The translations under genes and the position numbers were made by a program. This document shows positions 42,082 through 50,084 of a stretch of DNA of 64,000 bases, piece after piece. A model generated the notes under the pieces. The model searched no databases. It was given only the letters and a program-made list of their open reading frames with translations, and was not told the DNA's origin. Numbering within the stretch: the first letter of the stretch is position 1; each line of letters starts with the position of its first letter. Origin of the DNA: Flemingiibacterium sp045644145. GTDB taxonomy: Bacteria; Bacillota; Clostridia; Oscillospirales; CAG-272. Location: assembly GCA_045644145.1 (NCBI GenBank), contig JAZRGK010000025.1, positions 97,045-161,044 of the forward strand. Reading direction: 5' to 3'.

Positions 42082-42108
42082 AAAACGCCGCTAAAAGCGG
42101 CGTTTTTT
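42082..42108 (+). terminator. Terminator of the rpmG-rplA operon
   Basis: Perfect stem AAAACGCCGCT-AAA-AGCGGCGTTTT running into a T-run. Confidence 0.9.
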
Positions 42109-42146
42109 GTATGCCTAAACCGCTTTTAATTGCGTGTTTTGGCATA

Positions 42147-42184
42147 CAAAAGCCGTGACATCTGCGGTTGGCAGACATCACGGC
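42147..42184 (-). terminator. Terminator of the SLH-transglutaminase gene
   Basis: Stem GCCGTGA-CA-TCTG / CAGA-CA-TCACGGC with a small internal mismatch, followed on the minus strand by TTTTGTATGCC. Confidence 0.7.
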
Positions 42185-42199
42185 ACACGGTATCTACGC

Positions 42200-43630
42200 T
42201 CAGTACAGATACTTTAACTGAGTTTGACTTTTATCCCAAAGGTATCCAAGCATCGTCATTTCGTCCTCTGTACGGAGATAATATTTATAGGAGATCTGTC
42301 CTTTCTTGTCAGGTACAGGGTCATCATGGGTTACGTCCAGATACAAAAGCTCCCCGTCAAGAAGTATCATGTTCCAGACATGCACATCCTGACTTGTGGG
42401 GGATATGCCGGTAACCGCCGCAGAACGGATTCCGGCAAGCCGGCAAAGCATATTGAATGCCGCCGTATACCCTTGGCACACCGCCTTACCTGAATACAGC
42501 GCACCGAATGCAACTCGTGCCTCAAACGGGATAGTTTCGTTTGTATAATTCTCATAATCATACTCACACTCAAGAATCAGATAGTCATGTATGGCTTTCA
42601 CTCGCATTTCGGCTGTCATATTATCGTTAAGCACTTCCGCTATTACTTCGTCCGCCAAATCGCTTGCAACACTGTGCAGGATCTTCAGCGTTTCGAAATC
42701 ATACTCATACTTCAGCATCAGTTTATATGTGTTGGTTCCGGGAACATAGGAGCACTGAAGCTCAGAGGAGTAAAAATTCTCAAGATAAAGAAGATTTGCA
42801 ACACGATAATACTCGGTCCACACCTCTATCGGCACAGCGCTCTTAAACGTGTATTCCGTCATCAGCTCACGATTGAGCACATAAAACAAGTCAATAAGCT
42901 CAGCCTCTGTGTCCAGCGAATTGGCTTCTGCGTTGGCAAACACCTGCTCTCTGAAAAAATCGTAGCGGTTCGCACGATATCTCACTATCCGCATAGCTAT
43001 AGAAGCAGCCTCACTTCTGATAGTAGTCATCTGTCCGTTATACAGCCGCCCCCCCTCTCCGTCAGGCACACCGCGCAAAATATATTCTCCGAACACCGCT
43101 TTGGCATAATCATCGGATCCGTCCGAGAAGGGGTCCTCTACAGGAGCCGGTTCAATTCCGAGTGCCATTGCCGTCATCCGCGTCATAGCAGCGCGGGTTA
43201 TGGGAGTATCCGGCAAAAATCCGGAATTTATATCCTCTTCTGTTATAAAGCCCATGGCATAAGCCAGACTGAGATATTCGCTTGCCCAATTATCGGGGAA
43301 TATTTTCTCGCCCACGGGAGTATCTGTGTTAAATCCCGAAGCCTCTAAAAGTATTTTTATAAATTCGGCATTTGAAACCGCTTCGTCCGGATGGAATTTG
43401 CCATCGGGAAAGCCGTCTATAATACCGAACTTCTCAAGCCGCACAACATCGTCATAAAACCACTTATCGGGTGTGACATCGGAAAAACACACTTCACTCT
43501 CATAATTTGAAACAGTTTCCCCTCTCGGGTCGTCTGATTCTGCCGCCAAAACGGCTCCGGTCATGGCAGAAATCGTCAGTACGCCGGATAATGCCATGGA
43601 AACAATGCGTGAGAGAAATTTGTGGTTCAT
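42200..43630 (-). CDS. Secreted SLH-domain protein with transglutaminase-like protease domain
   Basis: Exported protein of 476 residues: signal peptide (about 1-29, ending AVLAA), three S-layer-homology repeats (about 48-90, 108-150, 165-215; e.g. FSDVTPDKWFYDDVVRLEKFG) that anchor to cell-wall polymers, a linker, and a C-terminal transglutaminase-like domain. The triad is complete: Cys in GKAVCQGYTAAF, His in DVHVWNMI, Asp in LYLDVTHDDP. Such domains act as proteases or crosslinkers at the cell surface; the target is unknown. It has its own promoter and terminator and stands on the minus strand within a plus-strand arm. Confidence 0.88.
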   Translation of the reverse strand: MNHKFLSRIVSMALSGVLTISAMTGAVLAAESDDPRGETVSNYESEVCFSDVTPDKWFYDDVVRLEKFGIIDGFPDGKFHPDEAVSNAEFIKILLEASGFNTDTPVGEKIFPDNWASEYLSLAYAMGFITEEDINSGFLPDTPITRAAMTRMTAMALGIEPAPVEDPFSDGSDDYAKAVFGEYILRGVPDGEGGRLYNGQMTTIRSEAASIAMRIVRYRANRYDFFREQVFANAEANSLDTEAELIDLFYVLNRELMTEYTFKSAVPIEVWTEYYRVANLLYLENFYSSELQCSYVPGTNTYKLMLKYEYDFETLKILHSVASDLADEVIAEVLNDNMTAEMRVKAIHDYLILECEYDYENYTNETIPFEARVAFGALYSGKAVCQGYTAAFNMLCRLAGIRSAAVTGISPTSQDVHVWNMILLDGELLYLDVTHDDPVPDKKGQISYKYYLRTEDEMTMLGYLWDKSQTQLKYLY

Positions 43631-43728
43631 TTATGTTCTCCGATTTTCAGGTTGGTTTTATATCCGCAAATGTGTCGTTTCCACAGTTTTTCGCTGAGAT
43701 CCCGACACATTTTGTAGTTCTATAAAAT

Positions 43729-43757
43729 ATTTTATCATATCGAAAAACAGTTGTCAA
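43729..43757 (-). promoter_or_regulatory. Promoter of the SLH-transglutaminase gene
   Basis: Minus strand TTGACA (43757-43752), 17-base spacer, TAAAAT (43734-43729). The 98-base leader has no evident fold. Confidence 0.75.
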
Positions 43758-43809
43758 CGACTACGCATCCCATAAAAATTATTTTACAATTCACCATAAA
43801 AATGTGGAT

Positions 43810-44004
43810 TTATTTCCTGAATATGAACGTCAGCGTAATATCATAGTCGTACAGCTTTTCGGGACAAGTCTTTTCACCATCAACTATTCTCTTTTGGGCG
43901 CGATTACCTATGCACTCTGAAAGTTTTTTGCCATCGTTTCCGTTGTGATCGGCATACTCCGCCACGATATAAAAAGCCATCCGACGAGGACAGCTTGCAA
44001 GCAT
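43810..44004 (-). CDS. Possible small protein or gene remnant (64 residues)
   Basis: Open frame whose translation looks protein-like (FYIVAEYADHNGNDGKKL, then CIGNRAQKRIVDG, KLYDYDITLTFIFRK). There is no Shine-Dalgarno ahead of either candidate ATG (44004 or 43980), and a strong terminator hairpin lies just upstream. It could be a real small gene, or the 3' remnant of a longer one. I do not recognise it. Confidence 0.35.
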   Translation of the reverse strand: MLASCPRRMAFYIVAEYADHNGNDGKKLSECIGNRAQKRIVDGEKTCPEKLYDYDITLTFIFRK

Positions 44005-44019
44005 AATAACAGCTTCACA

Positions 44020-44053
44020 AAAATCAGCGAGAGGCTAATCTCTCGCTGATTTT
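44020..44053 (-). terminator. Terminator of the MinD-like/MgsA-like operon
   Basis: Fourteen-base perfect stem AAAATCAGCGAGAG / CTCTCGCTGATTTT, 6-base loop, directly after the MgsA-like stop codon. Confidence 0.85.
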
Positions 44054-44054
44054 G

Positions 44055-44474
44055 TTATCTTCTGTTGTAATCCGACTTGGGATTTACGATCTCGCGCCAA
44101 TCAAGGCCACCGTTCTCAAGAGCGCATACAAGCACCTCGGCTGTGGCGATGTTCGTAGCAACCGGAACATTATAAATATCGCACATTCTGAGCAAACTGT
44201 GAGATTCCTCATCATATGGGAAATCCGTTGAAGTATCCCGGAAGTAAATCAGAAGATCTATCTCGTTGTACGCAAGACGCGATGTTATCTGCTGTGTTCC
44301 GCCTTGCGAGCCTGACAGCAGTCGTTCTATATTTAATCCCGTCGCCTCGGATATATACTTACCCGTTATGCCCGTGGCACACAGATTATGTTTGCAAAGT
44401 ATACCGCAGTAAGCGATGCAAAACTGGGTCATAAGTTCTTTTTTCTTGTCGTCAGCGATGATAGCAATTTCCAT
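44055..44474 (-). CDS. Methylglyoxal-synthase-like protein lacking key active-site residues
   Basis: Protein of 139 residues clearly of the methylglyoxal synthase fold (IAIIADDKKKELM, SEATGLNIERLLSG, LLRMCDIYNVPVATN, IATAEVLV). The true enzyme turns dihydroxyacetone phosphate into methylglyoxal. Compared with E. coli MgsA, His19 is Asp8, Thr47 is Ile36, catalytic Asp71 (GGDQQ) is Thr60 (GGTQQ), His98 is Tyr87 and Asp101 is Glu90; Asp91 is kept as Asp80. Catalysis is therefore doubtful, and a ligand-sensing role is possible. It follows a MinD-like gene by 42 bases and both end at one terminator. In Clostridia mgsA often follows minD/minE. Confidence 0.8.
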   Translation of the reverse strand: MEIAIIADDKKKELMTQFCIAYCGILCKHNLCATGITGKYISEATGLNIERLLSGSQGGTQQITSRLAYNEIDLLIYFRDTSTDFPYDEESHSLLRMCDIYNVPVATNIATAEVLVCALENGGLDWREIVNPKSDYNRR

Positions 44475-44516
44475 CTAAATTCTGATCCTTTCCTTAAAAT
44501 TTTATCAAGCTGTCTG

Positions 44517-45314
44517 TCATATGCTTCCAAACAGGCGTTTTATCTGACGGTTGGTTTTTATCCCCCGAAAGCCGTGGAACAGCGGTACATACATACCGCA
44601 AAGTCTTGCGGCGATATTGTCAAACGCCGCCGCCGCGTTTACTCCGCGAAGCTGGCAGGCAAGCCGTCCGTTTTCCGCCCCAATCATAAGCTCGTGCTCA
44701 TACGGAACGATACCGCAAAGCTGTATGAATGATCTGTCAATTATCTCGTTGATGCCCGGTCTGTTCCCATCAACAGCCCCGTTGAAATCAAAGCTGTTTA
44801 TAAGCAGGCGTCTGTCGGATATCCGATTCTTCTGCAAATATTCTCCCGTTTGACCTGCCGCCCTTATACTTGATGGCTGGTGAGATGCCACAATAACCGC
44901 ACTGTCGGCTTTTCCCGATTCAAGTACCGCAGGCACTCCGAGAGATCCCGGCGTATCAAGAATTATGTGGTCAAAAGGAACCGTTTCCAGCGCGCCGTCG
45001 ATGATGACGGAAAATTCTTCTGCCGTAATATCCCGTCCGCCCTTATATGGAGCTGCCGCAAACCAAAGATTTTCCGAGCGCTCGTCTCGAAGAAGTATTC
45101 TGTCAACACTGACACGCCCTTTTGCCGCATCATAAAGATCATACATTATCTCGTTTTCCAAGCCCAACATAAGGTCAAGACAGCGCATATCAAAATCGCA
45201 GTCCACAAGCAGCACCTTTTTACCGCGCAAAGCTAAAGCCATGGCAAGATTCGCCGCAACGGTAGATTTTCCGACTCCGCCCTTGCATGAAGTTATAAGA
45301 GTTATCTTAGCCGT
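44517..45314 (-). CDS. MinD/ParA-family ATPase with apparent ACG start
   Basis: Deviant-Walker ATPase, 265 residues. Reading upstream of the first ATG (45242), the same frame encodes TAKITLITSCKGGVGKSTVA, i.e. the essential Walker A motif, before a stop. No ATG, GTG or TTG lies in that stretch, but ACG at 45314 stands 8 bases after a perfect GGAGG. Other motifs: VLLVDCDFDMRCLD, IILDTPGSLG. The C-terminus (RQIKRLFGSI) resembles the MinD membrane-targeting helix, suggesting MinD-like division-site or cell-pole function. No minC or minE is adjacent. An MgsA-like gene follows. Confidence 0.8.
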   Translation of the reverse strand, partial: TAKITLITSCKGGVGKSTVAANLAMALALRGKKVLLVDCDFDMRCLDLMLGLENEIMYDLYDAAKGRVSVDRILLRDERSENLWFAAAPYKGGRDITAEEFSVIIDGALETVPFDHIILDTPGSLGVPAVLESGKADSAVIVASHQPSSIRAAGQTGEYLQKNRISDRRLLINSFDFNGAVDGNRPGINEIIDRSFIQLCGIVPYEHELMIGAENGRLACQLRGVNAAAAFDNIAARLCGMYVPLFHGFRGIKTNRQIKRLFGSI

Positions 45315-45465
45315 ACTTTTCGCCTCCTACCGATCGGCATCGGCAAATCAAGCCGCCAACTGCCTCCATTTCAGTCACAGTGCCGCACTGTACAAATAAA
45401 ATATTTCCGGCGGTTTTCACTGTCGGATTTATTTTCTATTCCATATTGGTAAATGTGACACTAAT

Positions 45466-45495
45466 ATGATACCACGATTTCACGCTTTCTGTCAA
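45466..45495 (-). promoter_or_regulatory. Promoter of the MinD-like gene
   Basis: Minus strand TTGACA (45495-45490), 18-base spacer, TATCAT (45471-45466). Confidence 0.65.
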
Positions 45496-45543
45496 TACCT
45501 CACAGCAATTTTTCTGGTTAAAATCATAAATTTTACATTTCCG

Positions 45544-45566
45544 ACAAAAATATCTGATATTTTTGT
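45544..45566. repeat. Perfect 10-bp inverted repeat between divergent promoters
   Basis: ACAAAAATAT-CTG-ATATTTTTGT, lying between the MinD-like and glyA promoters. It may be an operator or just an AT-rich hairpin. The rest of the 45315-45722 gap holds only the two promoters. Confidence 0.5.
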
Positions 45567-45656
45567 GCGGTTCGCGTCCATCGCGCCTTTTTTGCCTCTC
45601 CATTATAACCACCAAAATATTACACCCCACGCACAAGAATATTTACAAAATACTTA

Positions 45657-45685
45657 TTGTAATTTCCGCCCAAATGTTGTATAAT
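45657..45685 (+). promoter_or_regulatory. Promoter of glyA
   Basis: TTGTAA (45657-45662), 17-base spacer, TATAAT (45680-45685), 37 bases before the start. Confidence 0.7.
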
Positions 45686-45722
45686 TATTATAACTATTTT
45701 AAAATATAAGGAGTTTACAAAA

Positions 45723-46970
45723 ATGATCAAGGAAAACATGGAATTCATAAAATCAATGGATCCCGAAGTAGGCGAAGCGATTGAAAAGGAATATGCGCGT
45801 CAGCAAAGAGGCCTTGAACTGATCGCTTCTGAAAACGTAGTATCCCCCGCGGTTATGGCGGCTATGGGTACTGTACTTACCAACAAATACGCCGAGGGTT
45901 ATCCCGGAAAGCGTTACTACGGCGGATGCGAGTGTGTTGACATCGCCGAAAATATCGCTATCGAGCGCGCATGCAAGCTTTTCGGCGCTGAGCACGCGAA
46001 TGTTCAGCCTCACTCCGGTGCTCAGGCAAACACCGCTGTATATCTTGCGCTTATCAATCCCGGCGACACTGTTATGGGTATGAATCTGGCTCACGGCGGG
46101 CATCTTACTCACGGAAGCCCCGTAAACATCTCAGGAATTCTCTACAACTTCGTTCCTTACGGCGTTGAGGATGACGGCAGAATCGACTACGACAAGGTTG
46201 AATTCCTCGCCAAGGAAAACAAGCCCAAACTTATCGTAGCAGGTGCATCCGCATATCCGAGAGTGATCGACTTCAAGCGTCTTTCCGAAATCGCCAAGAA
46301 GGTAGGCGCATACCTCATGGTAGACATGGCACACATTGCAGGTCTGGTTGCGGCAGGACTTCATCCCAGCCCCGTACCTTATGCTGATGTTGTTACCACC
46401 ACCACACACAAAACCCTCCGCGGTCCCAGAGGCGGTCTTATCCTCTGTCGTGAGGAACTTGCAAAGCAGATCAACAAGGCAATATTCCCCGGAACTCAGG
46501 GCGGCCCGCTCATGCACGTTATCGCATCCAAAGCAGTTTGCTTCGGCGAGGCTCTGAAGCCCGAATTCAAGGCATATCAGGAGCAGATCGTAAAGAACGC
46601 TAAGGCGCTTGCAGATGCGCTTGTTGCCGAAGGCTTCGATCTTGTTTCCGGCGGCACAGACAATCATCTTATGGTGGTTGATCTCCGTTCCATGGGCAAC
46701 ACCGGCAAGCAGCTTGAAAAGCAGCTTGATGAGGTATACATCACTGTCAACAAGAATGCCATCCCCAACGACCCCGAATCTCCATTCGTAACCAGCGGCG
46801 TTCGTATCGGTACTCCTGCCGTTACCTCCCGCGGTCTTAAGGAAGACGACATGCGTACCATCGCACATCTTATTAAGCTTACTGCCACCGATTTTGAAAA
46901 CTCTGCTGACTATATCCGTGCAGAGGTTACCAAAATCTGTGATAAATATCCGCTTTACGAGGGCAAATAA
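45723..46970 (+). CDS. glyA: Serine hydroxymethyltransferase
   Basis: PLP enzyme that converts serine and tetrahydrofolate to glycine and methylene-tetrahydrofolate, linking to the folD and serA/serC products in this window. The 415 residues carry LIASENVVSPAVMAAMG, YAEGYPGKRYYGGCE, NVQPHSGAQAN and the PLP-lysine motif VTTTTHKTLRGPRGG. AAGGAG precedes the ATG. It is followed closely by cinA. Confidence 0.97.
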   Translation: MIKENMEFIKSMDPEVGEAIEKEYARQQRGLELIASENVVSPAVMAAMGTVLTNKYAEGYPGKRYYGGCECVDIAENIAIERACKLFGAEHANVQPHSGAQANTAVYLALINPGDTVMGMNLAHGGHLTHGSPVNISGILYNFVPYGVEDDGRIDYDKVEFLAKENKPKLIVAGASAYPRVIDFKRLSEIAKKVGAYLMVDMAHIAGLVAAGLHPSPVPYADVVTTTTHKTLRGPRGGLILCREELAKQINKAIFPGTQGGPLMHVIASKAVCFGEALKPEFKAYQEQIVKNAKALADALVAEGFDLVSGGTDNHLMVVDLRSMGNTGKQLEKQLDEVYITVNKNAIPNDPESPFVTSGVRIGTPAVTSRGLKEDDMRTIAHLIKLTATDFENSADYIRAEVTKICDKYPLYEGK

Positions 46971-47012
46971 TCCCAGCGCAAAAATATCTTCGCCTGCTTT
47001 TTGGAGGTGCAT

Positions 47013-48278
47013 ATGATAAAAATACGTTCAGCCGAAATACTTTCAGTTGGAACAGAACTGCTTCTCGGTGACATAGTAAACACCGATGCGGCGTTTATCT
47101 CACGCCGCCTTGCGGCTCTCGGCATAAATCAATATTATCAGGGCGTTGTGGGTGATAACCCGGAACGCCTTGAGGCGGCACTTAAAATTTCGCTTTCAAG
47201 AAGCGACCTTGTGATACTCACAGGCGGGCTCGGGCCTACCTATGACGATCTCACAAAGGAAACCGCCGCCCGTCTTATGGGCAGATCCATGTATCTCCAC
47301 GAGGAAAGCCTCGAAAGAATGATGGCACGCTTTGAAAAGCGTGGGCTTACAATGACCGAGAACAACAGAAAGCAGGCATATATGCCCGAAGGCGCCGTGG
47401 TCTTCAAAAACGACTACGGCACCGCGCCCGGACTTGCCATCGAGGACGAGGACATGGGAAAGATCATCATAATGCTTCCAGGCCCGCCAAGAGAATGTGA
47501 GCCGCTGTTTTCAGAACAGGTGGAGCCTTACCTTAAAAAGTTCTCTGACAAAGTTTTCTACTCAAAAACCGTAAACATCTTCGGCATGGGTGAATCTCGC
47601 GTTGAATCAATTCTCATTGAGGAAATGCTGGGCGCATCCAATCCTACCGTTGCCCCCTACGCAAAGGACGGCGAGGTACAACTTCGTGTCACCGCATCAG
47701 GTTGCTCCGAAGCTGAATGTGCTGCACTGTGCGATGCAGAGATCGAAAAGATAAGAGCCACTGAGGTCGGTAAGTTCATTTACGGCATTGACGCAGGAAG
47801 CCTTGAAGATGTGCTTGTAAAGGCGCTTATAGAAAAAGGCATGACAGTGGCTTCGGCTGAATCCTGCACCGGGGGATATGTGGCAAAACGCATTACAAAT
47901 GTAAGCGGTGCAAGCTCCGTACTTGACGGAAGCATCGTAACCTACGCCAACCGCATAAAAGAGGAATTCGTGGGAGTTTCCCGCGAAACCTTAGAAGTTC
48001 ACGGCGCTGTTTCAAAGGAAACCGCCATAGAGATGGCACGGGGCGTGCGTAAGCTGTTCGGCGCAGATGTGGGAATATCCACTACAGGCATCGCCGGACC
48101 TACGGGCGGCACTCCCGAAAAGCCGGTTGGCAGGGTATATGTAGGTGTAGCTTTGGACGGTTACGAGGAAGTTCGTGAACTAAGTATAGGCAACGGACTG
48201 CAGACGCGTGAATATGTTCGTTACGTCAGCGCATCAAACGCCATTGATCTTGCACGCCGCGCACTGAACCGCAAGTAA
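47013..48278 (+). CDS. cinA: CinA family protein (competence/damage-inducible; NMN amidase domain)
   Basis: Two-domain protein of 421 residues. The N-terminal molybdopterin-binding-like domain has ILSVGTELLLGDIVNTD and LTGGLGPTYDDLT; the C-terminal CinA domain (about 265-421) has VASAESCTGGYVAKRITNVSG and GISTTGIAGPTGG, the nicotinamide-mononucleotide deamidase site. It may act in pyridine nucleotide salvage or repair of damaged cofactors. The ATG at 47013 has GGAGG just ahead; an upstream in-frame TTG at 47001 overlaps that box. Confidence 0.93.
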   Translation: MIKIRSAEILSVGTELLLGDIVNTDAAFISRRLAALGINQYYQGVVGDNPERLEAALKISLSRSDLVILTGGLGPTYDDLTKETAARLMGRSMYLHEESLERMMARFEKRGLTMTENNRKQAYMPEGAVVFKNDYGTAPGLAIEDEDMGKIIIMLPGPPRECEPLFSEQVEPYLKKFSDKVFYSKTVNIFGMGESRVESILIEEMLGASNPTVAPYAKDGEVQLRVTASGCSEAECAALCDAEIEKIRATEVGKFIYGIDAGSLEDVLVKALIEKGMTVASAESCTGGYVAKRITNVSGASSVLDGSIVTYANRIKEEFVGVSRETLEVHGAVSKETAIEMARGVRKLFGADVGISTTGIAGPTGGTPEKPVGRVYVGVALDGYEEVRELSIGNGLQTREYVRYVSASNAIDLARRALNRK

Positions 48279-48307
48279 AACGCCTCTTACCAGAAAGGAT
48301 ACGCACA

Positions 48308-49588
48308 ATGAACGCAAAACAGCTCATTGCCGCAATCGAAAGCGGAAAATATGAAAAACTTTTCGCTGAGCTATACGGCGCGGAAAATATAGCGGCGCAA
48401 AACGCGCGCTACATAAATACCGTCAGGGAATTTTCTAAGCTGTTCGGCGAGCAACGCGAGATCTCACTTTTCTCTGTTGCCGGCAGAAGCGAAATTTCCG
48501 GAAACCACACCGACCACAACTACGGAAAGGTTATTGCGGCTTCCATTGATCTTGATATCATCGCCGCGGCTTCGCCAAGAGATGATATGCGAATCAACAT
48601 AAAGTCCGAGGGATTCCCAATCGACAAGGTAGATATCACAAATCCCACAGTTGACGAGGCGCTGTACTATACATCTAAGTCTATTATTTCCGGCATGTGC
48701 TCCGGATTCCTCAAATACGGTCATACGGTGGGCGGATATGATGCCTATACCACATCCAATGTGTTAAAAGGTTCTGGGCTTTCGTCCTCTGCGGCATTTG
48801 AAAATATGGTAGGCCTTATTCTCAACGGATTCTACAACGATAACGCCGTAGGAAATGAGGAGATAGCCAAAATCGCTCAGTATTCCGAGAATGTATTTTT
48901 TGGTAAGCCGAGCAGTCTTGTGGATCAGACAGCCTGCGCTGTGGGCGGCTTTGTTGCCATCGACTTCAAAAACCCCAAAGAACCTATAATCGAAAAAATC
49001 CCCTTTGATCTTACCGCCGCAGGCTACAGCCTGTGCATTGTAAACACCGGCGAAAACCCTGCCGATCTCAATGAGGATTACGCATCCATCCCCGCAGATA
49101 TGAAGAAGATTGCCTCTTACTTCGGAAAGCCTGTGCTCCGCGAGGTGGGTCTTGACGAAATTCTTCAGAATATCAAAGCTCTGCGCGAATTTGCAGGCGA
49201 CCGTGCGCTTATGCGCGCCATCCATTATAAAAACGAAAATGAGCGTGTTGCCGCACAGACAGCGGCTCTGAAAAAAGGCGATACTGATGCGTTTTTCGAA
49301 GGCGTTATGGCATCCGGAAATTCAAGCTTCAAGTATTTACAGAATGTTTACACCGCAAAAACCGTAAACGAGCAAGGTCTTTCTCTTGCCCTCTGCATTG
49401 CGGAAATCGCTCTTCAAGGAAAAAAGGCCGCGTATCGTGTACACGGTGCCGGCTTTTCCGGAACGATCCAGGCATTTGTTAAGAGCGAAGATGTTCCCCA
49501 TTTCAAAACATTCCTTGACAGCACATTCGGTGAGGGGGCTACCACCGTCCTGAAAGTGCGTCCCCACGGTGCGATCCGTATAGAATAA
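48308..49588 (+). CDS. galK: Galactokinase (GHMP kinase family)
   Basis: Phosphorylates a hexose, most likely galactose, at C1. The 426 residues show the sugar-binding signature as GRSEISGNHTDHNYG (the usual form is GRVNLIGEHTDYN, so it is a divergent type), the ATP loop LKGSGLSSSAAFENMVG, and a C-terminal VHGAGFSGTIQAFV. No galT or galE is nearby. It overlaps the next gene by one base (TAATG). RBS AGAAAGGA. Confidence 0.85.
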   Translation: MNAKQLIAAIESGKYEKLFAELYGAENIAAQNARYINTVREFSKLFGEQREISLFSVAGRSEISGNHTDHNYGKVIAASIDLDIIAAASPRDDMRINIKSEGFPIDKVDITNPTVDEALYYTSKSIISGMCSGFLKYGHTVGGYDAYTTSNVLKGSGLSSSAAFENMVGLILNGFYNDNAVGNEEIAKIAQYSENVFFGKPSSLVDQTACAVGGFVAIDFKNPKEPIIEKIPFDLTAAGYSLCIVNTGENPADLNEDYASIPADMKKIASYFGKPVLREVGLDEILQNIKALREFAGDRALMRAIHYKNENERVAAQTAALKKGDTDAFFEGVMASGNSSFKYLQNVYTAKTVNEQGLSLALCIAEIALQGKKAAYRVHGAGFSGTIQAFVKSEDVPHFKTFLDSTFGEGATTVLKVRPHGAIRIE

Positions 49589-50067
49589 TGACAAAACATA
49601 AAAAGAAAAAATCAAGAAAATCCGCGCCTGCTGAGATATCTCCTGCAGGCGCGCCCAAGGCTCATACGAAACGCTTCAATTTCCGCCGCGCTATCTTCAT
49701 CGCCCTAACAACTTTAGCGGTGTTCACTCTCTACGAAACGCTCATTGCTGTCCCGGCGCTGCGTGTAGGGGGAATACCGATTATCATGCCCGTGTATTTC
49801 GTAATTGTAACTGCGCTTATTTGTGCTATTATATTCTTTAATCACGGTTTTTCAAAGGACAAGCTTACTCCGGACATGTTTTCGGAAGATAATGACGCTG
49901 AGCGTGTTAAAGCATTATGCGAAACTGTAAACCGTCATAAGCTTATTGCAAAAAAACTCATGTTTGTTCTGCTTCCGTTCCTTTTTTCCATATTTTTCGA
50001 TATCATCTACCTTTTCTACGGAGATTTCTTCGCCGGAGCGCTTTCGCTTATTTTCGGAAGCAAATAA
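49588..50067 (+). CDS. Hypothetical membrane protein
   Basis: Unrecognised protein of 159 residues. A very basic N-terminus (KHKKKKSRKS) is followed by about four hydrophobic segments (roughly 33-50, 60-85, 123-140, 143-157). It is translationally coupled to galK and lies before walJ, so it is transcribed with them, but nothing in it points to a function. Confidence 0.72.
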   Translation: MTKHKKKKSRKSAPAEISPAGAPKAHTKRFNFRRAIFIALTTLAVFTLYETLIAVPALRVGGIPIIMPVYFVIVTALICAIIFFNHGFSKDKLTPDMFSEDNDAERVKALCETVNRHKLIAKKLMFVLLPFLFSIFFDIIYLFYGDFFAGALSLIFGSK

Positions 50068-50084
50068 CACGGTAAGGATAAGAA

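Noticed and set aside
40907..42181. 424-codon minus-strand open frame opposite rplK-rplA
   Set aside because: Both ribosomal protein genes are certain on the plus strand; the reverse frame is an artefact of their codon usage and crosses a terminator.
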